Origin: an uncultured Bacteroidales bacterium
Lineage (GTDB): Bacteria; Bacteroidota; Bacteroidia; Bacteroidales; Muribaculaceae
Length of the DNA stretch: 64,000 bases
Assembly: GCA_902796035.1 (NCBI GenBank)
Contig: CADBNR010000063.1
Location: 49,086 to 113,085 of the forward strand
Direction: 5' to 3'
Below are positions 56,083 to 64,000 of this stretch, in pieces. Position numbers and translations under genes: made by a program. The notes below the pieces were generated by a model. The model saw only the letters and a list, made by a program, of their open reading frames with translations, searched no databases and was not told the origin of the DNA. Each line of letters begins with the position of its first letter. The stretch's first letter is position 1.

Positions 56083-56856
56083 ATGATTCAGTTGGGAATA
56101 ATAGGATGGCCGTTGCAGCATACCCAGTCGCCGGCATATTTCGATGCCAAGTTCAAAAAACTTGGCATCGAAGGGCAATATCTCACATTTCCGATTGAAG
56201 ACATATCACAGCTGCCGGAAATAATCAGCAGTCATCCCGATTTAATCGGGTTCAACGTGACGCATCCGTACAAGGAGGCTATTATCCCCTATCTTTCTGA
56301 ACTCAGCCCTGAAGCCAAAGCCATCGGAGCGGTCAATACCGTAAAGATAATCCGTTCGGGAAACGCAGTAACTCTGACAGGTTATAATACTGATTACTGT
56401 GGTTTTTCCGAAAGCCTCAAGCCCTGTCTTGGTCAGAGACACCACCATACCGGAGCGCTGATATTGGGGACAGGTGGCGCAGCCAAGGCGGTAGCATACG
56501 CGCTGACTTCACTCGGCATACCGTTCGTGGCAGTAAGCCGTAATATGGATGCCGACAATTACTTTGTACGGAACGGACATACCGTTATAAGCTATGGTGA
56601 GCTTACCGCCGACATTATGAGCGCGCATCGCATCCTGATCAACTGCACGCCATTGGGGATGTATCCGCACGAGGAGGAATGTCCCGACATTCCATGGGCT
56701 CTGATGCCGGAGAATGCCGTATGCTATGACCTGGTCTACAATCCTCCCCTCACGCCCTTCATGACCGAAGCGGCTAAGCATGGCGCGGCCGTAAAGAACG
56801 GACTCGAGATGCTGCATCTGCAGGCGGAAGGTGCCTGGAAGATATGGAACCGGTAA
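56083..56856 (+). CDS. aroE: Shikimate dehydrogenase
   Basis: AroE reduces 3-dehydroshikimate with NADPH in aromatic amino-acid synthesis. The 257 residues show the substrate motif LQHTQSP, the catalytic lysine in NVTHPYKEA, the aspartate in NTDYCGF, the cofactor loop LGTGGAAKAVAYAL, and DLVYNPPLTPF. It lies 18 bases after the M13 gene and overlaps comEC by 13 bases. Confidence 0.96.
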   Translation: MIQLGIIGWPLQHTQSPAYFDAKFKKLGIEGQYLTFPIEDISQLPEIISSHPDLIGFNVTHPYKEAIIPYLSELSPEAKAIGAVNTVKIIRSGNAVTLTGYNTDYCGFSESLKPCLGQRHHHTGALILGTGGAAKAVAYALTSLGIPFVAVSRNMDADNYFVRNGHTVISYGELTADIMSAHRILINCTPLGMYPHEEECPDIPWALMPENAVCYDLVYNPPLTPFMTEAAKHGAAVKNGLEMLHLQAEGAWKIWNR

Positions 56857-58814
56857 AAGTGCGGCTCAATGCCCCGATGCTGATACCGGTAGCGGGAATC
56901 GTGGCCGGCACCCTTATCGCCATGCAAGGTGCCGAATTCCTGATTGGCGCCGTATGCATTATGCTGGCCGTAATCCTGTACGAACTGTTGGGCGGCTATT
57001 CCAACAGTCCCACTAAAGCCTTCCGGCTCAACAAATGGCATTATTCATGGGTAGCCATGCTCTTTGTCGGTGCGGGAATCATCGCCGCCGACATGAGGCG
57101 TCCGGCTGAAATACCCGATGACCGGTTGCAGAATACGGTGATGGCGCACGGACACATCGCCGGCATCCAGCACCGCACATCGGGCGACTGGGTAACACTC
57201 AACCTCACAGCCATCATGGACACCGCAGGACGTGTCTATCCTCTCAAGAATGTGCGCATCTTGGGATATGCCGACGATGTCAACGCCGGCATCGACGACA
57301 ACATCATATTTCCGTGCCGTCTGCAACGAATCGTAAATTCCGCCAACTCTTTCGATACCGGCTATGCCAAGCGTATGGCGCGTCAGGGCGTCCTGTATTC
57401 GGCCGACATGGGCTCAGATTCGCTTCGCGTAACGGGGCATTACGCAACTGTTTCGGGATTCTTCCATAACCTGCGTGAGCGGTTTGTGGCGACCATAGAG
57501 AACACCATGCTTGCCAAGGACACGCAGCGGTTCCTTATAACCGTCTTGGCCGGTGACAAGTCTTTTCTCGATCCGGACAGGCGCGAGCTGTTCGCTGACG
57601 CGGGCATATCGCACATCCTGGCGCTGAGCGGATTGCACGTATCCATTATAGCCGGCATATTGCTATGGCTGTTGTTTCCGTTTAACATAGTCGGTCTATA
57701 TCAATGGCGTTATGCCATAGCGGTACCGGCCATCTGGCTCTACGCTTTCATCACCGGACTATCGCCGTCCACGGTGCGCGCAGCCGGCATGATGACTGTC
57801 ATGATAACGTGCATGCTGATAGAGCGCAAGAACTCGCCCTGGAACTCACTGCTGCTTGCTACATTCCTGATATTGGTGTTCAACCCCTATTATATCTTCG
57901 ACATTGGCCTGCAACTCAGTTTCCTGTGCGTGGCATCACTGATATTCTTCGCACCGTATCTCAACACCGTGGACCATCACAGCCATCCGTTACTGTATAC
58001 GGTCTCGGCATTCCTGTTGGCATCATTATGCGCCACCATGGCATCGTGGGCGCTATCTGCCTATTATTTCGGTATCTTCCCGTTGCTGTTCATACCGGCC
58101 AACATCTTGGCGTTACCCTTATTGCCCATTTATATAGTCCTGGCGCTGATATATCTACTGTCGTGCGTTGTCGGGTATCCGTTTCATTTCCTCGGCACCA
58201 CGCTTGACGGAATGTATCACGACCTGACGCGAAGCCTTGAATGGATGGGAAACGGTTCGGCCACGGCCCTGAACCTGAACGTGTCATGGATAACGGTAGC
58301 GTTATGGATAGGCGCGGTGGCAATGCTGGCGATATGGCTTCATGCCGGCAAAAAGAAATCGGTTCTGGCTGTAGCCTCGGCAATGGCAGTGGCGGCAATC
58401 GTACTGATACCGATCAATGCCGATGCCGACCCGGAACAGGAGTTCATTCTTCAGTCGCGCCCCGACAAGGTGCAGATACTCGTCAAGCAAGGCAACAACG
58501 TCAATACCCTCCGCATGGCCACCAACACCGTGTCTGAAACCATTATAGGCAACGCCCGAATAATTTCGGCAGACTGTCCTATTGCCGGAACAGGTTCTGT
58601 TCCCGGAGCCATATTTGCCAAAGGCTGCGATTATCTTGTGGTGACGCGCAGCTGTACCGACGACGTGTCTTTGCTTGACTCAATCTTCAGGCCCCGCGTC
58701 CTGGTGATCCATCCCTCCGTGCGCCGCGACCGCGAGCAGATAATGCTTCAACACGCCGACTCACTCGGCATCGCCGCCCACTCCCTGCGCCTCGACGGCC
58801 CAATCCGCAAGTAA
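56844..58814 (+). CDS. comEC: ComEC/Rec2 family DNA-uptake channel protein
   Basis: The 656-residue membrane protein has several N-terminal hydrophobic segments and then an OB-fold-like stretch (about 95-190, TVMAHGHIAGIQHRTSGDWVTL). The Competence domain spans about 225-500, with LAGDKSFLDPDRRELFADAGISHILALSGLHVSIIAG and TGLSPSTVRAAGMM. The C-terminal region after about 540 is a short soluble part; the full metallo-beta-lactamase domain is missing, as in many Bacteroidetes members. ComEC carries single-stranded DNA across the inner membrane. It overlaps aroE. Confidence 0.93.
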   Translation: MEPVKVRLNAPMLIPVAGIVAGTLIAMQGAEFLIGAVCIMLAVILYELLGGYSNSPTKAFRLNKWHYSWVAMLFVGAGIIAADMRRPAEIPDDRLQNTVMAHGHIAGIQHRTSGDWVTLNLTAIMDTAGRVYPLKNVRILGYADDVNAGIDDNIIFPCRLQRIVNSANSFDTGYAKRMARQGVLYSADMGSDSLRVTGHYATVSGFFHNLRERFVATIENTMLAKDTQRFLITVLAGDKSFLDPDRRELFADAGISHILALSGLHVSIIAGILLWLLFPFNIVGLYQWRYAIAVPAIWLYAFITGLSPSTVRAAGMMTVMITCMLIERKNSPWNSLLLATFLILVFNPYYIFDIGLQLSFLCVASLIFFAPYLNTVDHHSHPLLYTVSAFLLASLCATMASWALSAYYFGIFPLLFIPANILALPLLPIYIVLALIYLLSCVVGYPFHFLGTTLDGMYHDLTRSLEWMGNGSATALNLNVSWITVALWIGAVAMLAIWLHAGKKKSVLAVASAMAVAAIVLIPINADADPEQEFILQSRPDKVQILVKQGNNVNTLRMATNTVSETIIGNARIISADCPIAGTGSVPGAIFAKGCDYLVVTRSCTDDVSLLDSIFRPRVLVIHPSVRRDREQIMLQHADSLGIAAHSLRLDGPIRK

Positions 58815-58866
58815 TAGGATGTTAGACATCATCACCTTTGCAAAACTGCTACCGACCTACACAAAC

Positions 58867-58893
58867 GAAACCCCGGCTTTACGCCAGGGTCTC
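58867..58893. terminator. Terminator-like hairpin after comEC
   Basis: GAAACCCCGGC pairs with GCCAGGGTCTC around TTTAC, with two mismatches, between comEC (plus) and the former end of the acetyltransferase gene (minus). It probably served both before the insertion sequence arrived. Confidence 0.5.
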
Positions 58894-58973
58894 ATTCTTA
58901 AGGTTATGTTCAGTTTTTTGCAGTATCCTTAATTATTACTGTCCGCTAAACTTTAAAGGGCGATTGAAAAAAT

Positions 58974-59004
58974 AGGACCGATTCCATTTGCAGGAGTCGG
59001 TCCT
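58974..59004. terminator. Hairpin at the left end of the insertion sequence
   Basis: AGGACCGATTCC pairs with GGAGTCGGTCCT with one mismatch across a seven-base loop and is followed by TTTT. It lies between the left terminal repeat and the transposase start, where it can block read-through from outside. Confidence 0.7.
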
Positions 59005-59045
59005 TTTAGTTTAGTCTGTGTTCGCCAAAACATAGAACTAAAACC

Positions 59046-60269
59046 ATGGGCAAAAGTACAAATTTCTTCGGACAGCCGATATACGGACAGTTGATAAAAT
59101 CGCTTGACCGTGAAAAAATAGTTGAAATGAGCCGTAAACACGGCGGAGAGAGGTATGTCAAGAGCTTTGACGGCTACACCCATCTGCAGACAATGCTCTA
59201 TGCGGTAATCCAGCGGTTCGACTCGTTGCGTGAGATAGAGACATCTATGACTGCCGAAGTGCGCAAGCTGCATCATGTCGGCATTGACACTGTGCCGAAG
59301 CGTAGCACACTGTCGGATGCAAACGCCAGACGCTCCGAGAAGTTCTTTGAGGAGGTGTATCGGGACCTGTATGAAGCGAACAAAGACATCCTTTCATCGG
59401 ACAGCCGACGCAATGGCTCTGAAGAATGGATAAAACGGTTGCGCATAATTGATTCGACGACCGTAAGCCTGTTCTCCAATACCATTTTCAAGGGCGTGGG
59501 GCGTCATCCGAAGACAGGCAGGAAGAAAGGCGGCGTCAACGTCCATGCTGTGATCCATGCCAACGAGGGCGTTCCGTGCGACGTGCAGTTCACATCGGCG
59601 GCGACCAACGACTCGTTCATGCTCGCCCCGATCCATTACAAGCGCGACGAGATAGCGGCGATGGACCGCGCCTACATCAACTATGCCAAGTTCGAGGAGC
59701 TGACTGACCGTGGAGTGGTCTATGTCACCAATATGAAGAAAAACCTCAATTACGAGGTGCTTGTGGACTGTATGCACCAGAATCCGCAGGGACTTATGGA
59801 ATATCGGGAACAAGTGGTTGTATTCCGCAAGGGCGATGTAAACCATATTGCCAGGATAATCACGTATGTTGACATCAAAAAGGGCAAGCAGCCAAAGCTC
59901 ATATCATTGCTTACCAATGACTTCGACATGCCGCTGGAGACAATCGTGGCGATATACCGCCGCCGGTGGCAGATAGAGTCTCTTTTCAAGCAGATCAAGC
60001 AGAACTTCCCCCTGAGATACTTCTACGGAGAAAGCGCAAATGCCATCAAAATCCAGATATGGGTCACGCTCATCGCTAATCTGTTACTCTCTGTCTTGCA
60101 AAGCAAGCTGAAAAGGCGATGGAGCTTCTCCGGACTTGCCACAATAGTGCGAATCGTGCTTATGTATTACCTGAATCTCGAAAAGTTTCTAAATCAGCCC
60201 GACGCGGACCTGAATATCATGCTTGCCGAAGCCTCCGAACCTCCGCCTCAAGAACACGAATTTGACTGA
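59046..60269 (+). CDS. IS4-family transposase (with DUF4372 N-terminus)
   Basis: The 407-residue enzyme moves the surrounding element by cut-and-paste. The N-terminal DUF4372 region reads [15 protein letters not shown] and [20 protein letters not shown]. The DDE residues lie in [26 protein letters not shown] and the IS4 signature [15 protein letters not shown] (Y-R-E-K pattern). The frame is intact and all catalytic residues are present, so the element may be active. Confidence 0.95.
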   Translation: MGKSTNFFGQPIYGQLIKSLDREKIVEMSRKHGGERYVKSFDGYTHLQTMLYAVIQRFDSLREIETSMTAEVRKLHHVGIDTVPKRSTLSDANARRSEKFFEEVYRDLYEANKDILSSDSRRNGSEEWIKRLRIIDSTTVSLFSNTIFKGVGRHPKTGRKKGGVNVHAVIHANEGVPCDVQFTSAATNDSFMLAPIHYKRDEIAAMDRAYINYAKFEELTDRGVVYVTNMKKNLNYEVLVDCMHQNPQGLMEYREQVVVFRKGDVNHIARIITYVDIKKGKQPKLISLLTNDFDMPLETIVAIYRRRWQIESLFKQIKQNFPLRYFYGESANAIKIQIWVTLIANLLLSVLQSKLKRRWSFSGLATIVRIVLMYYLNLEKFLNQPDADLNIMLAEASEPPPQEHEFD

Positions 60270-60297
60270 TGGGGCTTGTCCTAAACTAAAAGTAAGC

Positions 60298-60323
60298 CCA
60301 ACTTCTGCCTTTCAAGAAGTTGG
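60298..60323 (+). terminator. Transposase terminator hairpin
   Basis: CCAACTTCT pairs perfectly with AGAAGTTGG over an eight-base loop, between the transposase stop codon and the right terminal repeat. No long T-run follows. Confidence 0.6.
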
Positions 60324-60340
60324 ACTCTCTGATTTATGGT

Positions 60341-60907
60341 TTAGCGGACAGTAATAATTGTTTTTATGACTTTACACGGGTTGCCCACGGCTACGCAATT
60401 AGCCGGGATGTCCTTCACGATGACGCTACCGGCCCCGATGACGCAGTTATCTCCGATCGTGACTCCCGGCAGTACGGAAACTCCGGCCCCAATCCATACG
60501 TTGTCGCCGACAGTGATGGGACGGGCATATTCCAGTCCTTTGTTGCGCTCGGCAGCATCTATGGGATGTCCGGCCGTATAGAAACCACAGTTGGGAGAGA
60601 TAAACACATTGTCGCCGAATGTTACCGACGCTTCGTCCAGGATTACAAGATTGAAGTTGGCGTAGAAATTATCGCCTACTCTGATATTGTAACCATAATC
60701 GCAGTAAAAGGGCTGCTCGACGAGCAATCCCTTCCCGGCCCCGCCAAGTATTTTACGCAACAGCACATCGCGTGCCTCTGTCTCGCGAGGGCGCAGGTCG
60801 TTGTAATCGCGGCATAACTCCTTGCATTCCTGCCGTTCTACAACAAGGGCCGGATCGTTGTTGGCATCGTATATCAGGCCCGCAAGCATTTTATCCTTTT
60901 CCGTCAT
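60341..60907 (-). CDS. Sugar O-acetyltransferase (left-handed beta-helix), 3' end replaced by an insertion sequence
   Basis: The 188-residue enzyme resembles maltose/galactoside O-acetyltransferases: an N-terminal Mac domain ([19 protein letters not shown], about 5-60), then hexapeptide repeats with [12 protein letters not shown], the catalytic histidine in YTAGHPID, and [29 protein letters not shown]. The last four residues (ITVR) and the TAA stop are encoded by the right end of the insertion sequence. Joining across the element gives KDTAKN as the original C-terminus. The core is untouched, so activity is probably kept. Confidence 0.93.
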   Translation of the reverse strand: MTEKDKMLAGLIYDANNDPALVVERQECKELCRDYNDLRPRETEARDVLLRKILGGAGKGLLVEQPFYCDYGYNIRVGDNFYANFNLVILDEASVTFGDNVFISPNCGFYTAGHPIDAAERNKGLEYARPITVGDNVWIGAGVSVLPGVTIGDNCVIGAGSVIVKDIPANCVAVGNPCKVIKTIITVR

Positions 60908-60908
60908 A

Positions 60909-60949
60909 TTTGTTTATAACCATTTGGTTGATTAACTTTGCAAAGTTAA
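60909..60949. promoter_or_regulatory. Overlapping divergent promoters in a perfect palindrome
   Basis: The 18-base palindrome TTAACTTTGCAAAGTTAA (60932-60949) contains a -7 element on each strand, back to back. On the plus strand TTTG at 60909-60912 lies 20 bases upstream of TAACTTTG, giving a full promoter for the LuxR gene. The minus-strand element for the acetyltransferase has no clear -33 match. The palindrome may also bind a regulator. Confidence 0.65.
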
Positions 60950-60970
60950 CAAGCTAAACGATAACCGGCA

Positions 60971-61729
60971 ATGGTCAGAAATAACCATTTTACAGAAAAC
61001 AGGAAAACGCTTGACATATTGCTCCGTTCTGACAACAAAGCGGACGGCGGCATTCCTTTGTCGGATATTATGGACTATATGCGTTTCCAGGCGCAAGTAG
61101 AGAATGCCCTGATTGTTGTCAGCGATATGGCCGAAAGCAAAAGCCATATCATTGCCGGCAGCTTCGCCCGCAATCTTGACATCGGCGACTACCGGCAGGA
61201 AAACTCAATCTGGGAAAACAAAATATTGGATCTGATGTCGCCCGAGGAACAGGAAGAAAAATATATAGCGGAGCTGCGTTTCTTCCATTATCTCAGGCAT
61301 CTCCCCAAAAGCCAAAAGACTGATTATTATCTGATGTCGAAACTTCGGTTCCGTTTCACAGACGGCGACATCCACGATGTATTGCACCGGATGTACTATA
61401 TATTTGACAAAGATAAAGAAAATCTTAGGTTCGCAATCTGTATTTACGGCCCGTTGCCCTTTGATTTCAAGGGAAAGAGTTTTGCCGTCAATTCTGTGAC
61501 CGGATTAAAAGAGGAACTGACGGCATCAGGAAACGACTCTATCCTAAGTCGTCGCGAGCGTCAGATTCTTGCCCTGATAGATATCGGCATGAAAAGCGCG
61601 GAAATAGCCGCTCAGCTGAACATCAGCATCCACACCGTCAGCCGCCACCGACAGGAAATAATCGGCAGGCTTCAGGTCAGGAACACCCACGAAGCCTGTC
61701 GCCTGGCCAAGTCAATGGGTTTGCTTTAG
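60971..61729 (+). CDS. LuxR-type helix-turn-helix transcriptional regulator
   Basis: The 252-residue protein has a C-terminal LuxR/GerE DNA-binding domain at about 190-250: LSRRERQILALIDIGMKSAEIAAQLNISIHTVSRHRQEIIGRLQV. The N-terminal 185 residues have no receiver or autoinducer motif that I recognise; a PAS-like sensor fold is possible. It is divergent from the acetyltransferase and shares its palindromic promoter region, so it may regulate that gene. It ends four bases inside the convergent NimA-like gene. Confidence 0.88.
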   Translation: MVRNNHFTENRKTLDILLRSDNKADGGIPLSDIMDYMRFQAQVENALIVVSDMAESKSHIIAGSFARNLDIGDYRQENSIWENKILDLMSPEEQEEKYIAELRFFHYLRHLPKSQKTDYYLMSKLRFRFTDGDIHDVLHRMYYIFDKDKENLRFAICIYGPLPFDFKGKSFAVNSVTGLKEELTASGNDSILSRRERQILALIDIGMKSAEIAAQLNISIHTVSRHRQEIIGRLQVRNTHEACRLAKSMGLL

Positions 61730-62217
61730 GCGTCGCGTCCGGCCCGCGTCAACTCGATGGCTTCCTTGCCGGTGACGCTGTCGATGTCGATTCTGACAAT
61801 GCTCACCGTCTTTATGAACCGGGCTATTTCCGCTTCAGGGTCTATGCCGGGACTGTATTTTCTGGCCAACAGTCGCAGGGCCTCAATCTTTTCATCTGTC
61901 GATTCCACGAAACAGGCTGTCCCGAACGCTATCACGCTACGGAAATACGAGGTGAATTCCTCGGGTATCACATCGTCCTTGTCAACAATGCACAGCGAAC
62001 ATTTGGGATTGCGTCTTAGGGCATCAATCTTATATCCCTGCGCTGCCGAGTGTATGTAAATCGATGTCCCGTCATAAACATAATTTATAGGAACTGCGTA
62101 TGGATAGCCGTCATCTCCCGAAACTGCCATTACGCAATATTTCCCGGTACGCAATATCCTTTCCGTATCTTCCCCAGAAAGTTGCTGCTTGAACCGTCGC
62201 ATAGTCCGTGCCATCAT
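61726..62217 (-). CDS. Pyridoxamine 5'-phosphate oxidase-like flavin protein, NimA-type
   Basis: The 163-residue protein has the split-barrel flavin-binding fold of NimA and related proteins: TGKYCVMAVSGDDGYPYAVPINYVYDGTSIYIHSAAQGYKIDALRRNPKCSLCIV. Nim proteins reduce nitroimidazoles, but many family members have no known substrate, so resistance should not be assumed. It overlaps the SMR transporter gene by four bases and is co-transcribed with it. Confidence 0.9.
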   Translation of the reverse strand: MMARTMRRFKQQLSGEDTERILRTGKYCVMAVSGDDGYPYAVPINYVYDGTSIYIHSAAQGYKIDALRRNPKCSLCIVDKDDVIPEEFTSYFRSVIAFGTACFVESTDEKIEALRLLARKYSPGIDPEAEIARFIKTVSIVRIDIDSVTGKEAIELTRAGRDA

Positions 62218-62537
62218 CCTAATACCTTAAGTCCGATAATTGAAAGAATAAGAGTCGTAATGAAAAAGATTCGCCAGAAAGTAGCGGGTTCGTGGAAGAA
62301 CACGATACCGACAATCACGGCTCCTACTGCCCCGATTCCTGTCCACACAGGATAGACTGTGCCGATGGGCAACCGCTCGGCTGCTTTGGCCATCAGGAAC
62401 ATACTCAGCGACAATGCCGTAATGAATCCTGTCCACCACCATACGAGTTCCTGACCCGTCGCGGTCTTGGTCTTTCCAAGACAAAATGTAAAGCCGACTT
62501 CCATAAGCCCGGCTAAGATAAGAATAATCCAGTTCAT
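62214..62537 (-). CDS. Small multidrug resistance (SMR) family transporter
   Basis: The 107-residue protein has four transmembrane helices. The membrane glutamate of the family lies in the first helix (LILAGLMEVGFTFCLG), and helix 3 has RLPIGTVYPVWTGIGAVGAVIVG. SMR proteins export small cations such as quaternary amines or guanidinium using the proton gradient. It lies upstream of, and is coupled to, the NimA-like gene. Confidence 0.93.
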   Translation of the reverse strand: MNWIILILAGLMEVGFTFCLGKTKTATGQELVWWWTGFITALSLSMFLMAKAAERLPIGTVYPVWTGIGAVGAVIVGIVFFHEPATFWRIFFITTLILSIIGLKVLG

Positions 62538-62633
62538 AACAGACTGTATTTAGTTATCCTGTTTGAGGGCTGCAAGTAATCGGCTCGTCATCTGTACGCG
62601 CAAGATTCTCGGCGTCTCCTTCCTAAGGTTCTG

Positions 62634-62641
62634 CAAAGTTA
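62634..62641 (-). promoter_or_regulatory. -7 promoter element of the SMR gene
   Basis: TAACTTTG is read on the minus strand. It would give a leader of about 90 bases before the start codon. No -33 match and no recognised riboswitch were found; the rest of the 62538-62769 gap holds no gene. Confidence 0.45.
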
Positions 62642-62769
62642 GCGATTAATTTCCATATCCGGAAATTGGGCTGTTTATATCTTCCCGTCTTATTCCATCA
62701 GTTGACATTATCTAACCCTTATGTTTTGTGTCTGTAATAGTTTATTCAGTTGATGGGTATTGTGCGGTA

Positions 62770-63644
62770 TTATTTCGGAGTGCGGCCTGTGCGGCGCTTG
62801 AAGAAGCGGACAAAATGCTGCGGATATTCGAAGCCGAGCATATCCCCTACCTGCGTCACCGACAGGGTGAGGTCGTTAAGCAGCTCGCGCGCGGCATTGA
62901 CCAGTCTGTCGGCAATCATGTCCTTTGCCGTTGTTCCTGTGCTGGTCTTGACAAGCTCGCCGAAGTATCCGGCCGACAGATTCAGCCTGTCGGCGAAAAA
63001 GGCCACGGTAGGCAGACCCCGTTCGCTGATGTCATTGGTCAGGTACTCATCAAGCAGGGCGTTGAATTTCTCGACTACGGTATTGTTGATTACCTCGCGC
63101 GAATAGAACTGGCGCTCGTAAAAACGCAGGCAGTAGTCAAGAAACACCTCAAGATGAGATATTATGATGGAACGCGAATGGCGGTCTATGCTGTGTTTCA
63201 TCTCGCGTTCAATCAGCGAGAGCACCGCGCTCAGCAGATTGACCTCCTCTTTCGAAAGGTGCAGGGCTTCGTTGCTGCTGTATGAGAAATATCCGTACGA
63301 CGACATCTTACGCCCCAACTGCGTGCGCGCCAGAAAATCGGGAGGAAGGCAAGCACCGTCCAGCGAGGCTGTTCCTGCCCCTCCTCCACTACGGCGGTGA
63401 CTTTCTGACCGGGTGCAAAAGCCGTCACGGACATTTCATCAAAATCATATTTCGTGAGTCCGTAATTAAGTTCACATCCCTTGGTCTCCTTAATATAAAT
63501 GGCATATACGCCAAATTCGTACGTAGTCGAGCCGGGCTCCAGCTCTCCATTATAATGTCCCACGGCAATCATCGGATTCAGATGCTCGAATCCGTAATGA
63601 TCGTTGAGATGTCGTATCGTGTCTAATTTTACCTCGTTGGCCAT
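62770..63644 (-). pseudogene. AraC-family transcriptional regulator, frameshifted
   Basis: The N-terminal part (from ATG at 63644) reads NEVKLDTIRHLNDHYGFEHLNP and continues to RWTVLAFLP, a typical cupin-like sensor of Bacteroidetes AraC proteins. Near 63335-63345 the sense moves to another frame, which continues DFLARTQLGRKMSSYGYFSY, then the AraC DNA-binding domain (FADRLNLSAGYFGELVKTST, then VGDMLGFEYPQHFVRFFKRRTG). Adding one base at CTCCCGATTTT restores the frame. A natural mutation and a sequencing error both explain this. Together the halves make about 290 residues, normal for the family. Confidence 0.85.
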
Positions 63645-63672
63645 AATATTGTAAAGCCTTTGTTTTCCGGTG

Positions 63673-63702
63673 CAAAATTATCAATAAACAATGGTATGCA
63701 AA
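63673..63702 (-). promoter_or_regulatory. Promoter of the AraC regulator
   Basis: On the minus strand TTTG at 63702-63699 and TAATTTTG at 63680-63673 are 18 bases apart, one base short of the usual spacing. The leader is about 25 bases. Confidence 0.6.
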
Positions 63703-63766
63703 AATCTGATTCCATGGTAAAATAACCCTTTTTCCCAATCCAGCACCCTGCCGAAAAGAAAAATGC

Positions 63767-63826
63767 GCCAAACTACCGAATGAAAGTCAGCCAAACTACC
63801 GAACAAAAATGAGCCAAACTACCGAA
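63767..63826. repeat. Three iterons with a 23-base period
   Basis: GCCAAACTACCGAA occurs at 63767-63780, 63790-63803 and 63813-63826, perfectly conserved, with unrelated 9-base gaps. The copies end ten bases before a -7 promoter element, so they occupy the -33 and upstream region. This looks like an array of regulator-binding sites for the gene to the right. Confidence 0.8.
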
Positions 63827-63835
63827 TCATCAAAA

Positions 63836-63851
63836 TAATTTTGTAATTTTG
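63836..63851 (+). promoter_or_regulatory. Two tandem -7 elements downstream of the iterons
   Basis: TAATTTTG occurs twice in a row (63836-63843 and 63844-63851). The -33 position is filled by an iteron rather than TTTG, which suggests an activator-dependent promoter. Confidence 0.6.
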
Positions 63852-63872
63852 CAGATAAATAGAATCGACAAT

Positions 63873-63908
63873 ATGACTAAGAGTGTGTTTACTTTTAAAC
63901 CGTTTTAA
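63873..63908 (+). other. Eleven-codon mini-ORF at the right edge
   Basis: ATG at 63873 opens a short frame reading MTKSVFTFKPF, ending with TAA at 63906-63908. It is the first start codon after the iteron promoter. It may be a leader peptide or chance. The remaining 92 bases to the window end show no gene I can identify. Confidence 0.25.
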
Positions 63909-64000
63909 CTAATGAATAGAGTGATTATTTAAACTTCAAATTAATCTTGAGGTCTTTTTTGGCTGATTTTGCCAAGCTTCGTCGGTCACGGTGCCCGCAC

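Larger units (their letters stand above)
58935..60355 (+). mobile_element. IS4-family insertion sequence, apparently complete, about 1.42 kb
   Basis: The ends are perfect inverted repeats: ATTACTGTCCGCTAAAC at 58935-58951 and its reverse complement at 60339-60355. They flank one transposase gene. AATT occurs on both sides (58931-58934 and 60356-60359) and is a likely 4-base target duplication, though the site is palindromic. Removing the element and one AATT restores a clean end to the acetyltransferase gene, which supports these boundaries. A hairpin near each end (58974-59004 and 60298-60323) insulates the element. Confidence 0.88.

Noticed and set aside
61726-62537. A drug-resistance island (Nim-like plus SMR)
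   Set aside because: Both families include many housekeeping members with no role in resistance, and no integron or transposon borders surround them.
62538-62640. Possible guanidine or other riboswitch before the SMR transporter gene
   Set aside because: SMR genes are often under guanidine riboswitches, but I could not find the paired ACGR hairpins of class II or the conserved blocks of class I.
63909-64000. Start of a transposase or other gene at the right edge
   Set aside because: Short frames can be read on both strands, but none shows a recognisable motif in the 92 bases available.

Overview
The window looks like a chromosomal segment of a Bacteroidota bacterium of the order Bacteroidales, plausibly a gut Muribaculaceae-type organism (the family is inference). 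The signs are: repeated matches to the Bacteroidetes promoter (TTTG, 19-20 bases, TAnnTTTG) and no reliance on Shine-Dalgarno sites; SusC/SusD and OMP_b-brl outer-membrane proteins; NspC-type spermidine synthesis; a class III anaerobic ribonucleotide reductase; and a type II-C CRISPR system with 47-base repeats. Most of the DNA is fairly GC-rich housekeeping sequence. No tRNA or rRNA gene was recognised.

Layout. 1-3.2 kb: end of a membrane protein, a GntR regulator and an outer-membrane barrel. 3.3-6.7 kb: ftsY-rimO-menF. 6.7-11 kb: a secreted M13 peptidase, then serC-serA. 11.1-19.6 kb, minus strand: an M16 peptidase, then folate, S41 protease, dCMP deaminase, trxB, LolA-like and malic enzyme genes. 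19.8-22.8 kb: an ABC-F ATPase facing an EamA transporter. 23.0-25.3 kb: a collapsed polysaccharide-utilisation locus (lipoprotein, SusC, SusD and GH30 fragments fused together). 25.3-32 kb, minus strand: lipB, lipA, tsaB, a flavoprotein, nrdG and nrdD. 32.1-39.7 kb: an AT-richer CRISPR island. 39.8-50.9 kb: a plus-strand run of P1 nuclease, HsdR_N-like protein, UvrD helicase, nspC, uvrB, YgiQ and an S9 peptidase. 51-58.8 kb: GH127, SPFH, a second M13 peptidase, aroE and comEC. 58.9-60.4 kb: an IS4-type element. 60.3-64 kb: an acetyltransferase cut at its end by that element, a LuxR regulator, NimA-like and SMR genes, a frameshifted AraC regulator, and a promoter with three 23-base iterons at the right edge.

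The CRISPR locus can be read in full. A tracrRNA is encoded on the minus strand upstream of cas9, with its own promoter, a nexus and a tetraloop terminator. cas9-cas1-cas2 run on the plus strand. The 23-repeat, 22-spacer array must be transcribed on the minus strand, because only that strand pairs with the tracrRNA anti-repeat. The cas operon and the array converge on one bidirectional terminator. Each repeat appears to carry its own promoter, arranged so that RNA would start just before each spacer, as known for Neisseria type II-C arrays but here with Bacteroidetes promoter elements. This and the fused polysaccharide-locus remnant are the two most interesting points in the window.
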